Shown: one piece after another, positions 1 to 8,723 of the stretch
Position numbering within the stretch: the first letter of the stretch is position 1
How the letters are laid out: each line of letters opens with the position of its first letter
The notes under the pieces: generated by a model
Told to the model about the DNA's origin: nothing
Databases searched by the model: none
Seen by the model: the letters and a program-made list of their open reading frames with translations, nothing else
Source of the DNA: Flavobacteriaceae bacterium UBA4022
Lineage (GTDB): Bacteria > Bacteroidota > Bacteroidia > Flavobacteriales > Flavobacteriaceae
DNA: 40,753 bases
Direction of reading: 5' to 3'
Assembly (NCBI GenBank): GCA_002384055.1
Contig: DGAU01000016.1
Location: 104,615-145,367, forward strand
Program-made: the position numbers and the translations under genes

Positions 1-740
1 CCAGCAGCGGTTGTATTAGATGAGGTGACATAGGGATAAGTGCCAAAATCAATGTCTAATAAAGAGCCTTGAGCGCCTTCTGCCAAAATGGTTTTTCCCG
101 CATCCATGGCGTCAAAAAGATACGCTTCACTATCGATAAAGGTGAGCGTTTTGAGGTGTTCAATAGCGGTGAAAAACTCTGCTTCTAATTCGGCCAAATC
201 GTATTCAATAGCCACGTGGTAAGCGGCTATTATGGCTTCGTGTTTATTGGCGAGATTCCGGTATTTTTCTTTCCAATGTGGTAGCTCAATGTCACCGATT
301 CGGATGCCATTTCGTCCGGTTTTGTCCATATAAGTTGGGCCGATACCCTTGAGCGTCGAACCTATTTTGGCTTTGCCTTTGGCCGCTTCACTGGCGGCAT
401 CGAGCAAGCGGTGGGTAGGCAAGATCAGGTGGGCCTTGCGTGAAATCAATAACTTATTTTTGATGTCTAAGCCAAAAGGAGCGAGTTGCTCTAGTTCTTT
501 TCTAAAACTAACGGGATCGATCACCACGCCATTGCCCACTAGGTTGATCGCCGTAGGATGGAATATACCGCTGGGAATAGTGTGAAGAACATGTTTGATG
601 CCATCAAATTCTAAGGTATGTCCCGCGTTGGGTCCCCCTTGAAAACGTGCTATGATGTCATAGTTGGCCGTCAATACGTCGACAATCTTACCTTTTCCTT
701 CGTCGCCCCATTGGAGCCCCAATAATAAATCTACTGCCAT
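1..740 (-). CDS. purA: Adenylosuccinate synthetase, C-terminus cut by window edge
   Basis: Catalyses the GTP-dependent joining of IMP and aspartate to adenylosuccinate, the first committed step of AMP synthesis in the cytoplasm. Translating the minus strand from the ATG at 738-740 gives a protein starting MAVDLLLG, with the GTP-binding/active-site motif QWGDEGKGK at residues 10-18, then GGPNAGHT, THRLLDAASE and KGIGPTYMDK, all hallmarks of PurA. About 246 codons are present; the family is about 420-430 aa, so roughly the last 40% lies outside the window. The Fur-family gene ends only 8 nt upstream on the same strand, so co-transcription is likely. The next enzyme of this branch, purB, lies at the other end of the window. 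No internal stop or unusual residue is seen in the visible part. Confidence 0.96.
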   Translation of the reverse strand, partial: MAVDLLLGLQWGDEGKGKIVDVLTANYDIIARFQGGPNAGHTLEFDGIKHVLHTIPSGIFHPTAINLVGNGVVIDPVSFRKELEQLAPFGLDIKNKLLISRKAHLILPTHRLLDAASEAAKGKAKIGSTLKGIGPTYMDKTGRNGIRIGDIELPHWKEKYRNLANKHEAIIAAYHVAIEYDLAELEAEFFTAIEHLKTLTFIDSEAYLFDAMDAGKTILAEGAQGSLLDIDFGTYPYVTSSNTTAA

Positions 741-748
741 AAAATAAA

Positions 749-1198
749 TTATTTAGTCGCCTTTCGACGGCCATAGAAATAAAGTGAATGTTTTGTGATG
801 TCCACATCAAAGATCTCCTCGATGGTTTTTTTAATGGTCTGAATCCGCGGGTCGCAAAACTCAATAACCTCCCCATTGTTTAGGATCAGGTGGTCGTGTT
901 GCTTGTCAAAATAAGACTTTTCGTAATGCGCTTGATTTTGCCCAAATTGATGCTTGCGTACCAATCCGCAATCTAATAATAGTTCAATCGTATTGTACAA
1001 TGTGGCCCGACTCACACGGTAATTTTTATTTTTCATGTCGGTGTATAATGACTCAATGTCGAAGTGTTCGGTTTGGTCATATATTTCCTGCAGAATAGCG
1101 AAGCGTTCTGGCGTTTTACGGTGCTTTTTTTCTTCCAAAAAGCCGGTAAAGACATTTTTTACAATCGCTTGATTATTGATTTCTGTAGGTGTCTTCAT
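749..1198 (-). CDS. Fur-family transcriptional regulator
   Basis: This is a 149-aa DNA-binding regulator of the Fur/PerR/Zur family. The N-terminal winged-helix region includes KTPERFAILQEIY and the recognition-helix segment YRVSRATLYNTIELLLDCGL. The C-terminal dimerisation domain includes HDHLILNNGEVIEF and ends HSLYFYGRRKATK. The usual structural zinc cysteines (CxxC after HDHLI, and a second pair near the C-terminus) are absent: LNNG stands in for the first pair. Metal dependence therefore cannot be assumed and the co-factor (iron, manganese, zinc or none) cannot be told from sequence. It sits between the RSH gene (gap 23 nt) and purA (gap 8 nt), an order I recall as common in flavobacteria. 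It probably belongs to the same transcription unit, possibly with its own promoter in the gap. Confidence 0.88.
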   Translation of the reverse strand: MKTPTEINNQAIVKNVFTGFLEEKKHRKTPERFAILQEIYDQTEHFDIESLYTDMKNKNYRVSRATLYNTIELLLDCGLVRKHQFGQNQAHYEKSYFDKQHDHLILNNGEVIEFCDPRIQTIKKTIEEIFDVDITKHSLYFYGRRKATK

Positions 1199-1208
1199 TA
1201 TAAGTAGC

Positions 1209-1216
1209 CAAAGTTA
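1209..1216 (-). promoter_or_regulatory. Possible -7 box for the Fur-family gene
   Basis: The minus strand reads TAACTTTG here, matching the Bacteroidota -7 consensus TAnnTTTG. It is 10 nt upstream of the ATG and overlaps the gap after the RSH stop codon. No convincing -33 TTG is placed correctly, so this may be chance. If real, the transcript would have almost no leader. Confidence 0.3.
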
Positions 1217-1221
1217 CTTAA

Positions 1222-3426
1222 TTATAGTCTGGTGACTTTATCGATACCATTTATTTTTTGGATGTTTTTAACCAAGTTATCAAGGATGGCCTTGTTTTTT
1301 ACCTTAACGACAATATTGCCGATGAAGGTGCCATCGTTAGTGTCGAAGTGCACACTTTTCATATCGATATGATGATTGCTCGACACTACTTTAGTGACAC
1401 TGTTCACCATGCCAAAGGTATCCATACCTGTGATCTTAAGGGTGGCCTTAAAATCACTCTGGGTTGCGTCTATCCAGAAGGCTTTGATGATGCGGTAATT
1501 GTAATTACTTTGCATCTGAAGGGCATTAGGGCAATTGGTTTTGTGGACTTTGATGCCCTCGTGAATGGTCAAAAATCCAAAAACATCATCCCCGGGAATC
1601 GGATTACAGCAGGGCGATACTTTGTAGTCTAATTTCTCTTCTTCCTTACCGAAAACCAATTGATCGTATTTGACGGTAAGCTCCTCCTTATGAACATAGT
1701 CATTGTCTTTTGGTCTGCGGATGCGGTTTTTGAAAAAGTTTACAAAGGCATTGTTGTTTGCGGCCACAAATTCTTTGAGCATTTTATTGTCAATCATACC
1801 CGCCCCAATGCGGTAAAAAAGATCTAACGAAGTTTTGAGCTTAAAATAGACCACCAAGCGTTGGGTCACCTTGTCGTCTAGGGTGATTTTTTGGGATTTC
1901 AGTTTCCGCATCAAAATAACTTTGCCCTCTTCAGCAATTTGTTTTTCCTCTTCCTTTAGGGTTGATTTGATTTTGGCAATGGCACGTCCGGTAATGACAT
2001 AATTGAGCCAGTTGGCGGACGGTTTGGTTTTTTCTGAGGTGATGATCTCGACCTGGTCACCGTTATTCAAGGCAAAACTCAAAGGGACCAGTTTACCATT
2101 AACTTTGGCGCCTCGGGTGTGTTTGCCAATTTCTGTATGAACGTGAAACGCGAAGTCCAATGCCGTCGCGCCTTTTGCCAAAGAGTACAAGTCCCCTTTG
2201 GGTGAAAACACAAAAATCTCTTTGGTATAAAGATTTAATTTAAAGTCTTCGACGAAATCAACAGCATCTCTCTGCGCGGTTTCCAGAGTTTCTTGTAGCT
2301 TATTGAGCCATAGGTCAAGGCCTTCGTCCTGGCTATCCCCATTTTTGTATTTATAGTGTGCTGCATAGCCTTTTTCTGCAATTTCGTTCATGCGTTGACT
2401 TCTGATCTGAACTTCGACCCAGCGGCCATCGGGGCCCATGACCGTGATGTGCAAGGCTTCATAACCTGTTGATTTTGGTGCAGAAATCCAATCCCTGAGG
2501 CGTATAGGATTTGGCCTAAAGTGATCGGTCACAATAGAATATATTTTCCAAGCCAGAAATTTTTCGTTTTCGGAGGTAGTGTTGTAAATGATGCGAATAG
2601 CAAATTTGTCGTAAACCTCATCAAAGGATACATTTTGAACGACCATTTTACGCCGAATCGAAAAAATAGATTTTGGACGGCCCTTGATGTCAAATTTTAT
2701 GTTTTCGTCATTGAGTCGGTCCCGGATGACCTGTGTAAAGCTTGTTATAAAATGGTCTTGTTCTTGCTTGCTTTCTTTTATTTTGTCGACAATATCGCGA
2801 TATACAGCAGGTTCTGTATATTTTAATCCCAGATCTTCTAGTTCCGATTTGATGTTGTAAAGACCAATGCGGTGGGCTAGTGGTGCATAAATATATAAGG
2901 TTTCCGAAGCGATTTTCAATTGCTTTTCTGGCGACATGCTGTCCATGGTCTGCATGTTGTGCATGCGGTCGGCAATTTTTATAATGATCACGCGAATGTC
3001 TTCGTTGAGTGTCAGCAACATTTTTCTGAAATTCTCAGCTTGCAAAGAGACATCACTTTGATACTCTAAATGAGAGATTTTGGTAAGGCCATGGACAATG
3101 CGGGTAACGGTCGGCCCAAAGAGTTGTTCGATATCGGCCAAATTGTAGGCGGTATCCTCAACTACGTCATGCAACAGTGCGGCAGCTATAGACGTTGCAT
3201 CGAGTCCAATTTCAGCAGCCACAATTTTGGCCACAGCGATGGGATGAAATATATAAGCTTCTCCACTTTTTCTGCGCTGCTCTTTATGGGCGTCGACGGC
3301 TATGTCAAAGGCCATGCGGATCAGCTTTTTATCATCTTTTGACAAAGTCTGATAGCTGATCTTCAGCAGCTGTTTGTACTGCTTGGCAATTTCTTTATTC
3401 TCTATTTCTAGGACGTCTGGAGTCAT
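1222..3426 (-). CDS. rsh: RelA/SpoT-homologue (p)ppGpp synthetase/hydrolase
   Basis: Long RSH enzyme (734 aa) that makes and degrades the stringent-response alarmone (p)ppGpp in the cytoplasm. The HD hydrolase domain is intact, with H61 in FHPIAVAKIV and H86-D87 in ALLHDVVEDT. The synthetase domain follows at roughly residues 230-370 (GRPKSIFSIRRKM, STGYEALHITV, VEVQIRSQRMNEIAEKGYAA). Then come a TGS domain (EIFVFSPKGDLYSLAKGATA, about 400-460), a conserved-cysteine segment (SPCCNPIPGDDVFGF) and a C-terminal ACT domain. Retention of both HD and synthetase signatures supports a bifunctional enzyme. I place the start at the ATG at 3424-3426; the open frame also has a TTG one codon upstream. It is followed after 23 nt by the Fur-family gene. 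Confidence 0.95.
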   Translation of the reverse strand: MTPDVLEIENKEIAKQYKQLLKISYQTLSKDDKKLIRMAFDIAVDAHKEQRRKSGEAYIFHPIAVAKIVAAEIGLDATSIAAALLHDVVEDTAYNLADIEQLFGPTVTRIVHGLTKISHLEYQSDVSLQAENFRKMLLTLNEDIRVIIIKIADRMHNMQTMDSMSPEKQLKIASETLYIYAPLAHRIGLYNIKSELEDLGLKYTEPAVYRDIVDKIKESKQEQDHFITSFTQVIRDRLNDENIKFDIKGRPKSIFSIRRKMVVQNVSFDEVYDKFAIRIIYNTTSENEKFLAWKIYSIVTDHFRPNPIRLRDWISAPKSTGYEALHITVMGPDGRWVEVQIRSQRMNEIAEKGYAAHYKYKNGDSQDEGLDLWLNKLQETLETAQRDAVDFVEDFKLNLYTKEIFVFSPKGDLYSLAKGATALDFAFHVHTEIGKHTRGAKVNGKLVPLSFALNNGDQVEIITSEKTKPSANWLNYVITGRAIAKIKSTLKEEEKQIAEEGKVILMRKLKSQKITLDDKVTQRLVVYFKLKTSLDLFYRIGAGMIDNKMLKEFVAANNNAFVNFFKNRIRRPKDNDYVHKEELTVKYDQLVFGKEEEKLDYKVSPCCNPIPGDDVFGFLTIHEGIKVHKTNCPNALQMQSNYNYRIIKAFWIDATQSDFKATLKITGMDTFGMVNSVTKVVSSNHHIDMKSVHFDTNDGTFIGNIVVKVKNKAILDNLVKNIQKINGIDKVTRL

Positions 3427-3430
3427 CAAT

Positions 3431-3460
3431 TAAAATTACAATAAAGTTTAAGAGTAACAA
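3431..3460 (-). promoter_or_regulatory. Candidate promoter of the RSH gene
   Basis: The minus strand carries TTG (3458-3460), a 19-nt spacer and TAATTTTA (3431-3438), close to the Bacteroidota pattern TTG-N17-23-TAnnTTTG. The last base of the -7 box differs (A for G). The box ends 4 nt before the ATG, so the message would be leaderless or the true start lies downstream. Confidence 0.35.
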
Positions 3461-3532
3461 GGACCATCACTAAAGAAAACGGCACATTACCGCCCCTTTA
3501 TTTATAACAGCCAAGGTCATGACAGGCAAAGA

Positions 3533-4336
3533 CTAAGCCTTTTGACGGATGGCTTCAAAGATGAGTATGCCGGCAGCAACAGATACATTCATACTATCGA
3601 GTTGGCCGTTCATGGGAATAATAATATTTTGGTCACTCTGCTCGGTCCATGCCTGAGATAGTCCGTCGGCTTCAGTACCCACCACTATAGCGGCTGGCCC
3701 ACTAAGGTTTACACTGGTATAAGGCAATGCGGCTTGCAAGGAGGCGCAATAAATTGAAACACCCTGAGCCTTCAAATAGTCGATAATCTCTTGGGTCGTC
3801 CCTGTTCGGATTTGTGTGGTAAAAAGAGCTCCGACACTGCTGCGGATGATGTTGGGGTTATAGAGGTCTGTTTTGGGATTCGCAATGATGACCGCATCAA
3901 CGCCTGCAGCATCACAGGTGCGCAATAGCGCTCCGATATTTCCAGGTTTTTCTGGCGCTTCTGCTACCAAAATCAAGGGATGCTTACTGCGAAAATGCAG
4001 GGTGTCTAATGTGTGATTCTGGATGCGGCACAAGGCCAAAACCCCTTCGGTCGATCCACGATAAGCGATTTTTTCATATACTTCTGTGCTGACCTCGACG
4101 CGCTCAAGTTCTAGATTGAGTGTCTTCAGCAGTAATTCTAAAGCACTTTGGTCTATGATTTCAGGGCAGCACACTAAAGTAGTTACCGCAAATTTCGATG
4201 CAACGGCCAATTGGATTTCCCGCATGCCCTCAACCACAAAAAGCCCGTGGGTTCTGCGTTCCTTTGCCTTGTCGGTAAGCCCAATGATGTGCTTGATCAA
4301 AGGGTTTTGGCTACTGGAAATGAGTTTGGTATACAT
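3533..4336 (-). CDS. SpoU/TrmH-family RNA 2'-O-methyltransferase
   Basis: A 267-aa SPOUT-fold enzyme expected to transfer a methyl group from S-adenosylmethionine to a ribose 2'-OH in tRNA or rRNA. It has an N-terminal RNA-binding substrate domain (about 1-110; SSSQNPLIKHIIGLTDKAKE, HGLFVVEGMREI). The C-terminal knot domain shows all three SPOUT motifs: GNIGALLRTCDAAGVDAVII, then VVGTEADGLS, then IIPMNGQLDSMNVSVAAGI. The glutamate and asparagine typical of motif 1 and motif 3 are kept. The exact RNA target cannot be assigned from sequence. It lies on the same strand as the RSH gene (106-nt gap) and 29 nt downstream of an amidohydrolase gene, so read-through from the latter is possible. Confidence 0.9.
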   Translation of the reverse strand: MYTKLISSSQNPLIKHIIGLTDKAKERRTHGLFVVEGMREIQLAVASKFAVTTLVCCPEIIDQSALELLLKTLNLELERVEVSTEVYEKIAYRGSTEGVLALCRIQNHTLDTLHFRSKHPLILVAEAPEKPGNIGALLRTCDAAGVDAVIIANPKTDLYNPNIIRSSVGALFTTQIRTGTTQEIIDYLKAQGVSIYCASLQAALPYTSVNLSGPAAIVVGTEADGLSQAWTEQSDQNIIIPMNGQLDSMNVSVAAGILIFEAIRQKA

Positions 4337-4365
4337 CGTTGATGAAAGGTTATAAACCTTTGGAT

Positions 4366-5661
4366 TTAGTCTTGTCCGTATTTTTCTGAATAACGCTCGT
4401 ACAATTCAGTTTGATGCGTTTCAAGTGACAATACCCGTCCGTCAATAAAGGCATGAGTGAGTTGGTTGGTCCGCATATCAAGTGCATCTCCTCGGCTCAC
4501 GAATAGGGTGGCGCTTTTGCCTTGCGTTAAAGTCCCGTACTGTCCCTCAATACCCAAAATCTTTGCGGTATTAGCGGTGACGAGTTTTAAGGCCTCTTCG
4601 GGTGCTAAGCCTTGACCGGCAACGTGACCTGCATAAAAGGGTAAGTTACGCGTGCTCATCCGCTCCATAGAGCCTCTGGCATTAAGTCCAACAAGCAAAC
4701 CGCCATCCACCAATAATTTTGGCAACTTGAACGGTTGGTCATAATCATCGTCATCCTGAGCGGGCGTCGCGTGTACACGGTCCACTATAACGGGAATCTC
4801 ATGTGCTTTTAAAAAAGGAATGATTTTATGGGCTTCGTAGCCACCGACCAAAACGATGCGTTTAACCGCAAGATCTTTGAGCTGGCTGACGGCATCTACT
4901 ATTTCGCGTTCCCCGTCGGCATAAAGGTATATTGTTTTACTGCCGTCAAAAACCCCTTTCAAGGCTTTAAAAGCCTCATGAGGCTCTTTGGATTGGTCTT
5001 GGGTGTAGCTGATCCCTGATTGAAAATAAGTGGCAATAGCCTGGGTTTGTTCTCCATATTTTTTGTTTGGCGTCCATCCTCTGCTTTCGCCCATCCACCA
5101 ACGCCCACGGCGATAGGTATCTGGCCAATGCAGGTGAATACCGTCGTCTAATTTTACGGCAGCATCTTCCCAGTTCCAAGCATCCAACTGCACGATAGAA
5201 GACGTGCCAGAAATGGTGCCACCCTGCGGGGTCGTTTGTGCCAATAAAACACCGTTTGGCCGCATGCTTTCTACCACGCGACTCTCGGCATTGTAGGCAA
5301 TGATACTGCGGATATTGGGCAGGTACTCTCCCAATTCGGCATCATCACGGGTCTGACGGATGGCATCAATTTCGACCAGTCCCAGTGAAGAAACCGGCGC
5401 AATAATGCCAGGATAAACGTGCTGACCAGTGACATCAATAACGGCGCCCCTCGGGGTGACTTCATCACCGCCAATGGCCGAAATACGGCCTTGATCAATC
5501 ACAATACGGCTATCGTTAATAACGGTCCCATCGCCGATATGCGCCGTGGCGCCGGACAGGGTAATGGGCCCTGAGGATTGTACACCTGGCACTTGTTGTG
5601 CGTGGGTCATTCCCATGAAACCAAGTATGATCAGTGTGTATAAAGGTGTAAAATTTTTCAT
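4366..5661 (-). CDS. Secreted amidohydrolase-family protein lacking metal ligands
   Basis: This 431-aa exported protein has a signal peptide (MKNFTPLYTLIILGFMGMTH, cleavage likely after AQQ). It shows the composite fold of imidazolonepropionase/dihydroorotase-like amidohydrolases: an N-terminal beta-sandwich with DQGRISAIGG and a C-terminal segment LKLVTANTAKILGIEGQYG followed by LTQGKSATLFV. The place where active members have the metal-binding HxH reads GIIAPVSSLG (residues 85-94), so both histidines are missing. I also see no clear later His/Asp ligands. It is probably catalytically dead or uses another mechanism, perhaps acting as a partner of the larger paralogue immediately upstream (7-nt gap, same operon). 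The substrate is unknown. Confidence 0.85.
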   Translation of the reverse strand: MKNFTPLYTLIILGFMGMTHAQQVPGVQSSGPITLSGATAHIGDGTVINDSRIVIDQGRISAIGGDEVTPRGAVIDVTGQHVYPGIIAPVSSLGLVEIDAIRQTRDDAELGEYLPNIRSIIAYNAESRVVESMRPNGVLLAQTTPQGGTISGTSSIVQLDAWNWEDAAVKLDDGIHLHWPDTYRRGRWWMGESRGWTPNKKYGEQTQAIATYFQSGISYTQDQSKEPHEAFKALKGVFDGSKTIYLYADGEREIVDAVSQLKDLAVKRIVLVGGYEAHKIIPFLKAHEIPVIVDRVHATPAQDDDDYDQPFKLPKLLVDGGLLVGLNARGSMERMSTRNLPFYAGHVAGQGLAPEEALKLVTANTAKILGIEGQYGTLTQGKSATLFVSRGDALDMRTNQLTHAFIDGRVLSLETHQTELYERYSEKYGQD

Positions 5662-5668
5662 CGTTGGC

Positions 5669-8638
5669 TTAGTTTATGGTTTCACATTCAAAATCGATTC
5701 GGTCGCGTTTACGGGGTGCCCTTTTGGAGCCACTGTCGCCGCTTTTGTCCGATAACATCAGTTGGATCAAGTCATTTTTTTCTTGAGCCATCGAAAGACG
5801 CAGTGCTTGGTCTTGGTCACGGTCAAAATAAATAGCTCCATCGATCATGGTTTTTTCTGCCGTAGCATATACGGACAGGGGATGGTCATTCCAAAGTACT
5901 AAATCGGCATCCTTACCTTCTTTTATACTTCCAGTTCGGTGATCGAGATGCAATAATTTAGCGGGATTGATCGTGACCATTTTCCAAGCTTCTAGTTCGG
6001 ACATGCCACCATATTTAATGGTTTTGGCCGCTTCCTGATTCAGGCGTCGTGCCATTTCGTCATCATCGCTATTGATTGCGGTAGTGACGCCTTCTTTGGC
6101 CATAATTGCGGCATTGTATGGAATGGCATGGATGACTTCATATTTATAAGCCCACCAATCACTGAAGGTTGAGGCGCCAGCGCCATGAGCTTTCATTTTA
6201 TCTGCCACTTTATAGCCCTCCAAAATATGGGTAAAGGTGTTGATATTAAAATCAAAAGATTCGGCCACCTTCATGAGCATATTGATCTCGCTCTGCACAT
6301 AACTGTGACAACTGATAAAGCGTTCACCATTGAGTATTTCGGCTAAGGTTTCGAGCTCCTCATCAATGCGGTAGGGGGCGCCACTGTTTTTTACATCGTT
6401 ATAAGTTTTGGCGCGATTGAAATAGTTGACATACAACTGCTCTACACCCATGCGGGTTTGCGGGAAACGATTAAAACTTTGCCAATTGCTTTGTTTGACA
6501 TTTTCACCCAAGGCAAACTTGATAAACTTAGGCATGTCTTGGTATAGTAAACCGTCGGCATCTTCACCCCACTTGAGTTTGATGATGGCCGATTGCCCAC
6601 CAATTGGGTTGGCTGATCCATGCAAGATCTGGACCGAGGTTACCCCGCCCGCCAGATTACGGTAGATGTTAATGTCTTTGGGGTTGATGACGTCTGTAAT
6701 ACGTACTTCGGCTGAGGAATTCTGTCCGCCTTCATTGATGCTCAAAGCGCCAATATGAGAGTGCTCATCAATAATTCCAGCAGTAAGGTGTTTTCCTGTG
6801 GCATCAATCACTCGGGCTCCTGGAGCCTTAAGGCCTTGTCCGATTTTATGGATTTTTCCAGATTTGACCCAAAGGTCTGTCGTGGTTAAAATACCGGGCT
6901 CTTCACCTGTCCATATGGTCGCATTGCGGAAGACAACTGACGCTGCTTTGGGAAGCGAAAGGTTACCGTAGCCTACGTTCGGAAAAGTCACCGCAACAGG
7001 GTCACTCGAGGTGGTCTCTTTTTTTGGTTTGTTATCCGCCGGGTCAGCATCTTCGCTAAGGGTGGTTTCATTCAATAGGGCCTCAAACGGCACTTCTTGT
7101 CCCGAGTCCATAAAGAGTTTGCCCGAAAACCCGCCGATAGTGTTGATTCGTGCTGTTCCTCGGATGGTTCCATCGGTCTCTTTGTTTTTGACTGACCATT
7201 GAAGCCAATTATTGGCATAGCTCATCGATCCTTTGCTGAGGCTGTCCCCGATGCCGTATGAAAGGCTCAACTTGGATTGGTCACCACTGATTTTGAGTGT
7301 ACGTGTTTGGTCAGCGTAGTTGAGGGTATACGTGCCTTGGATATCTTGAGTCGTGCGGTCTGCCAAATGAAAGGCCTGTCCTTGTACCCAGTTTTCTAAA
7401 AGGCGCGTGTCTTTGGCAAAAAGAGGTCCGGTAGTCACAATAAAGTTGGCCCATTTACCTGCTTCGAGGGTGCCGAGTTCATGGCTCATGCCCAATAGTT
7501 TCGCCGGGGTGGTGGTCAATGCCTTAAGGGCCGACTGAGGATCAAGACCTGCCTCTATAGCTTTGTTTAGTTGTTTTGAGAAGTCGTTTACGCGTTTTAG
7601 TTCATAGGTGGTCAAGGCAAAAGGCACCTGATTCTGATCCATGATTTTAAGGTTGTGAGGGGCTTGATTCCATGAGCGCAAGTCTTCCAAAGAGAGGTGT
7701 TTTGCAAAATAAGGATCACTCAGGTCATAGGCCTCAGGAAAGTTCATTGGGACAATAAACGAAGCCTTACTCGAGACAACAGCATCAATGTTTTCGTATG
7801 CATCTTGACTGCCTACAAGAATGTAGGGGATGCCAAATTGTTGGCCAATAGAATGCGCACGCAAAGCGTTGGCTTGATTTCCAGCCTCGAAAAAAGCAGG
7901 TTTGCTTTTGTGGGCTCCCAGAGCGGTCAATGAACGGTCTTGGGTCTGTCCTTGCTGATTGAACCAATCAAGGTCATGATACATTTGCCGCAATAGCGCC
8001 ATAGAACCCATAAGTGAACCGGGATAAGATTGGCTGCTTTGGGTACTCTTTTCAAAAGAAAAGCATTGACTTGCCGCATCATCTAAAATGCGTTCAGCGT
8101 CTGAAGCATCGTCGTTCAGGGTCACCACAAGTCCGCTGCCCCGTGCAATGCCATCCATCAAATGTGAATGGGCTACACCAAAACCTTGGGCTCTGAGTTC
8201 TTCTGCCTGCTTTACATCGTAGTTGAATGTGTTTATCGCTGCTTGCTCCGGGCGGATATGGTCATTCCAATAATAACCCTCACGGGTGGGTTCGTACTGC
8301 GGCGAGCGGCGAGCGCTGCGATCCGCTTTGGGTTTTTCGACACCAAAGTTGGTATAGGGGTCTATAAAAGAAGCATAGACGTGTAATCCAGAACCATCTT
8401 TTGCCGCCACATGCTGGGGCAAAGCCACTTTCTTGCCTGCGGCAACAATCTTGCCGTCGCGGATCAGGATGGTCCCATTTTCTATGGTGACCTCTGGACT
8501 GATATGCAAGGTGACGTTGGTTAAGGCTTGACTGCCCGTATATTCTTCATTGAGCTCGCCATTTTTTGGAAAGTAATCTTGAGCCCAGATCGTGCTGCTG
8601 AATAAGGCGCATAAAAGTAAAGTAGTGAGTTGTTTCAT
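5669..8638 (-). CDS. Secreted tandem-amidohydrolase protein
   Basis: This 989-aa exported protein has a signal peptide ending near IWAQ (residues 17-20) and two amidohydrolase-like halves. The N-terminal half (about 30-440) keeps the fold landmarks (NGTILIRDGKIVAAGKK; LKALTTTPAKLLGMSHELGT) but reads FIDPYTNFG (91-99) where the metal-binding HxH should be. The middle (about 440-575) is a linker/beta domain. The C-terminal half (about 580-960) has intact ligands: H626-S627-H628 in GIIDEHSHIG, H778 in ISCHSYVQ, H804 in FTHILEGY and D858 in AINSDDDE. One active metal centre is therefore expected. The likely activity is hydrolysis of a cyclic amide or peptide-like bond in the periplasm; the substrate is unknown. 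It forms an operon with the smaller paralogue downstream. Confidence 0.9.
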   Translation of the reverse strand: MKQLTTLLLCALFSSTIWAQDYFPKNGELNEEYTGSQALTNVTLHISPEVTIENGTILIRDGKIVAAGKKVALPQHVAAKDGSGLHVYASFIDPYTNFGVEKPKADRSARRSPQYEPTREGYYWNDHIRPEQAAINTFNYDVKQAEELRAQGFGVAHSHLMDGIARGSGLVVTLNDDASDAERILDDAASQCFSFEKSTQSSQSYPGSLMGSMALLRQMYHDLDWFNQQGQTQDRSLTALGAHKSKPAFFEAGNQANALRAHSIGQQFGIPYILVGSQDAYENIDAVVSSKASFIVPMNFPEAYDLSDPYFAKHLSLEDLRSWNQAPHNLKIMDQNQVPFALTTYELKRVNDFSKQLNKAIEAGLDPQSALKALTTTPAKLLGMSHELGTLEAGKWANFIVTTGPLFAKDTRLLENWVQGQAFHLADRTTQDIQGTYTLNYADQTRTLKISGDQSKLSLSYGIGDSLSKGSMSYANNWLQWSVKNKETDGTIRGTARINTIGGFSGKLFMDSGQEVPFEALLNETTLSEDADPADNKPKKETTSSDPVAVTFPNVGYGNLSLPKAASVVFRNATIWTGEEPGILTTTDLWVKSGKIHKIGQGLKAPGARVIDATGKHLTAGIIDEHSHIGALSINEGGQNSSAEVRITDVINPKDINIYRNLAGGVTSVQILHGSANPIGGQSAIIKLKWGEDADGLLYQDMPKFIKFALGENVKQSNWQSFNRFPQTRMGVEQLYVNYFNRAKTYNDVKNSGAPYRIDEELETLAEILNGERFISCHSYVQSEINMLMKVAESFDFNINTFTHILEGYKVADKMKAHGAGASTFSDWWAYKYEVIHAIPYNAAIMAKEGVTTAINSDDDEMARRLNQEAAKTIKYGGMSELEAWKMVTINPAKLLHLDHRTGSIKEGKDADLVLWNDHPLSVYATAEKTMIDGAIYFDRDQDQALRLSMAQEKNDLIQLMLSDKSGDSGSKRAPRKRDRIDFECETIN

Positions 8639-8723
8639 CGGTAAGAACTAGAATTAGATTTTAAAGATAAGAAGTGTCCGGAATAATCGCGGAATATTTT
8701 TTTGATATAAAAGCAAAGATCGA

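Noticed and set aside
2521..2826. Opposite-strand frames of 60-170 codons throughout the window (example given)
   Set aside because: They lie entirely inside well-supported genes, lack family features, and have compositions expected for shadows.
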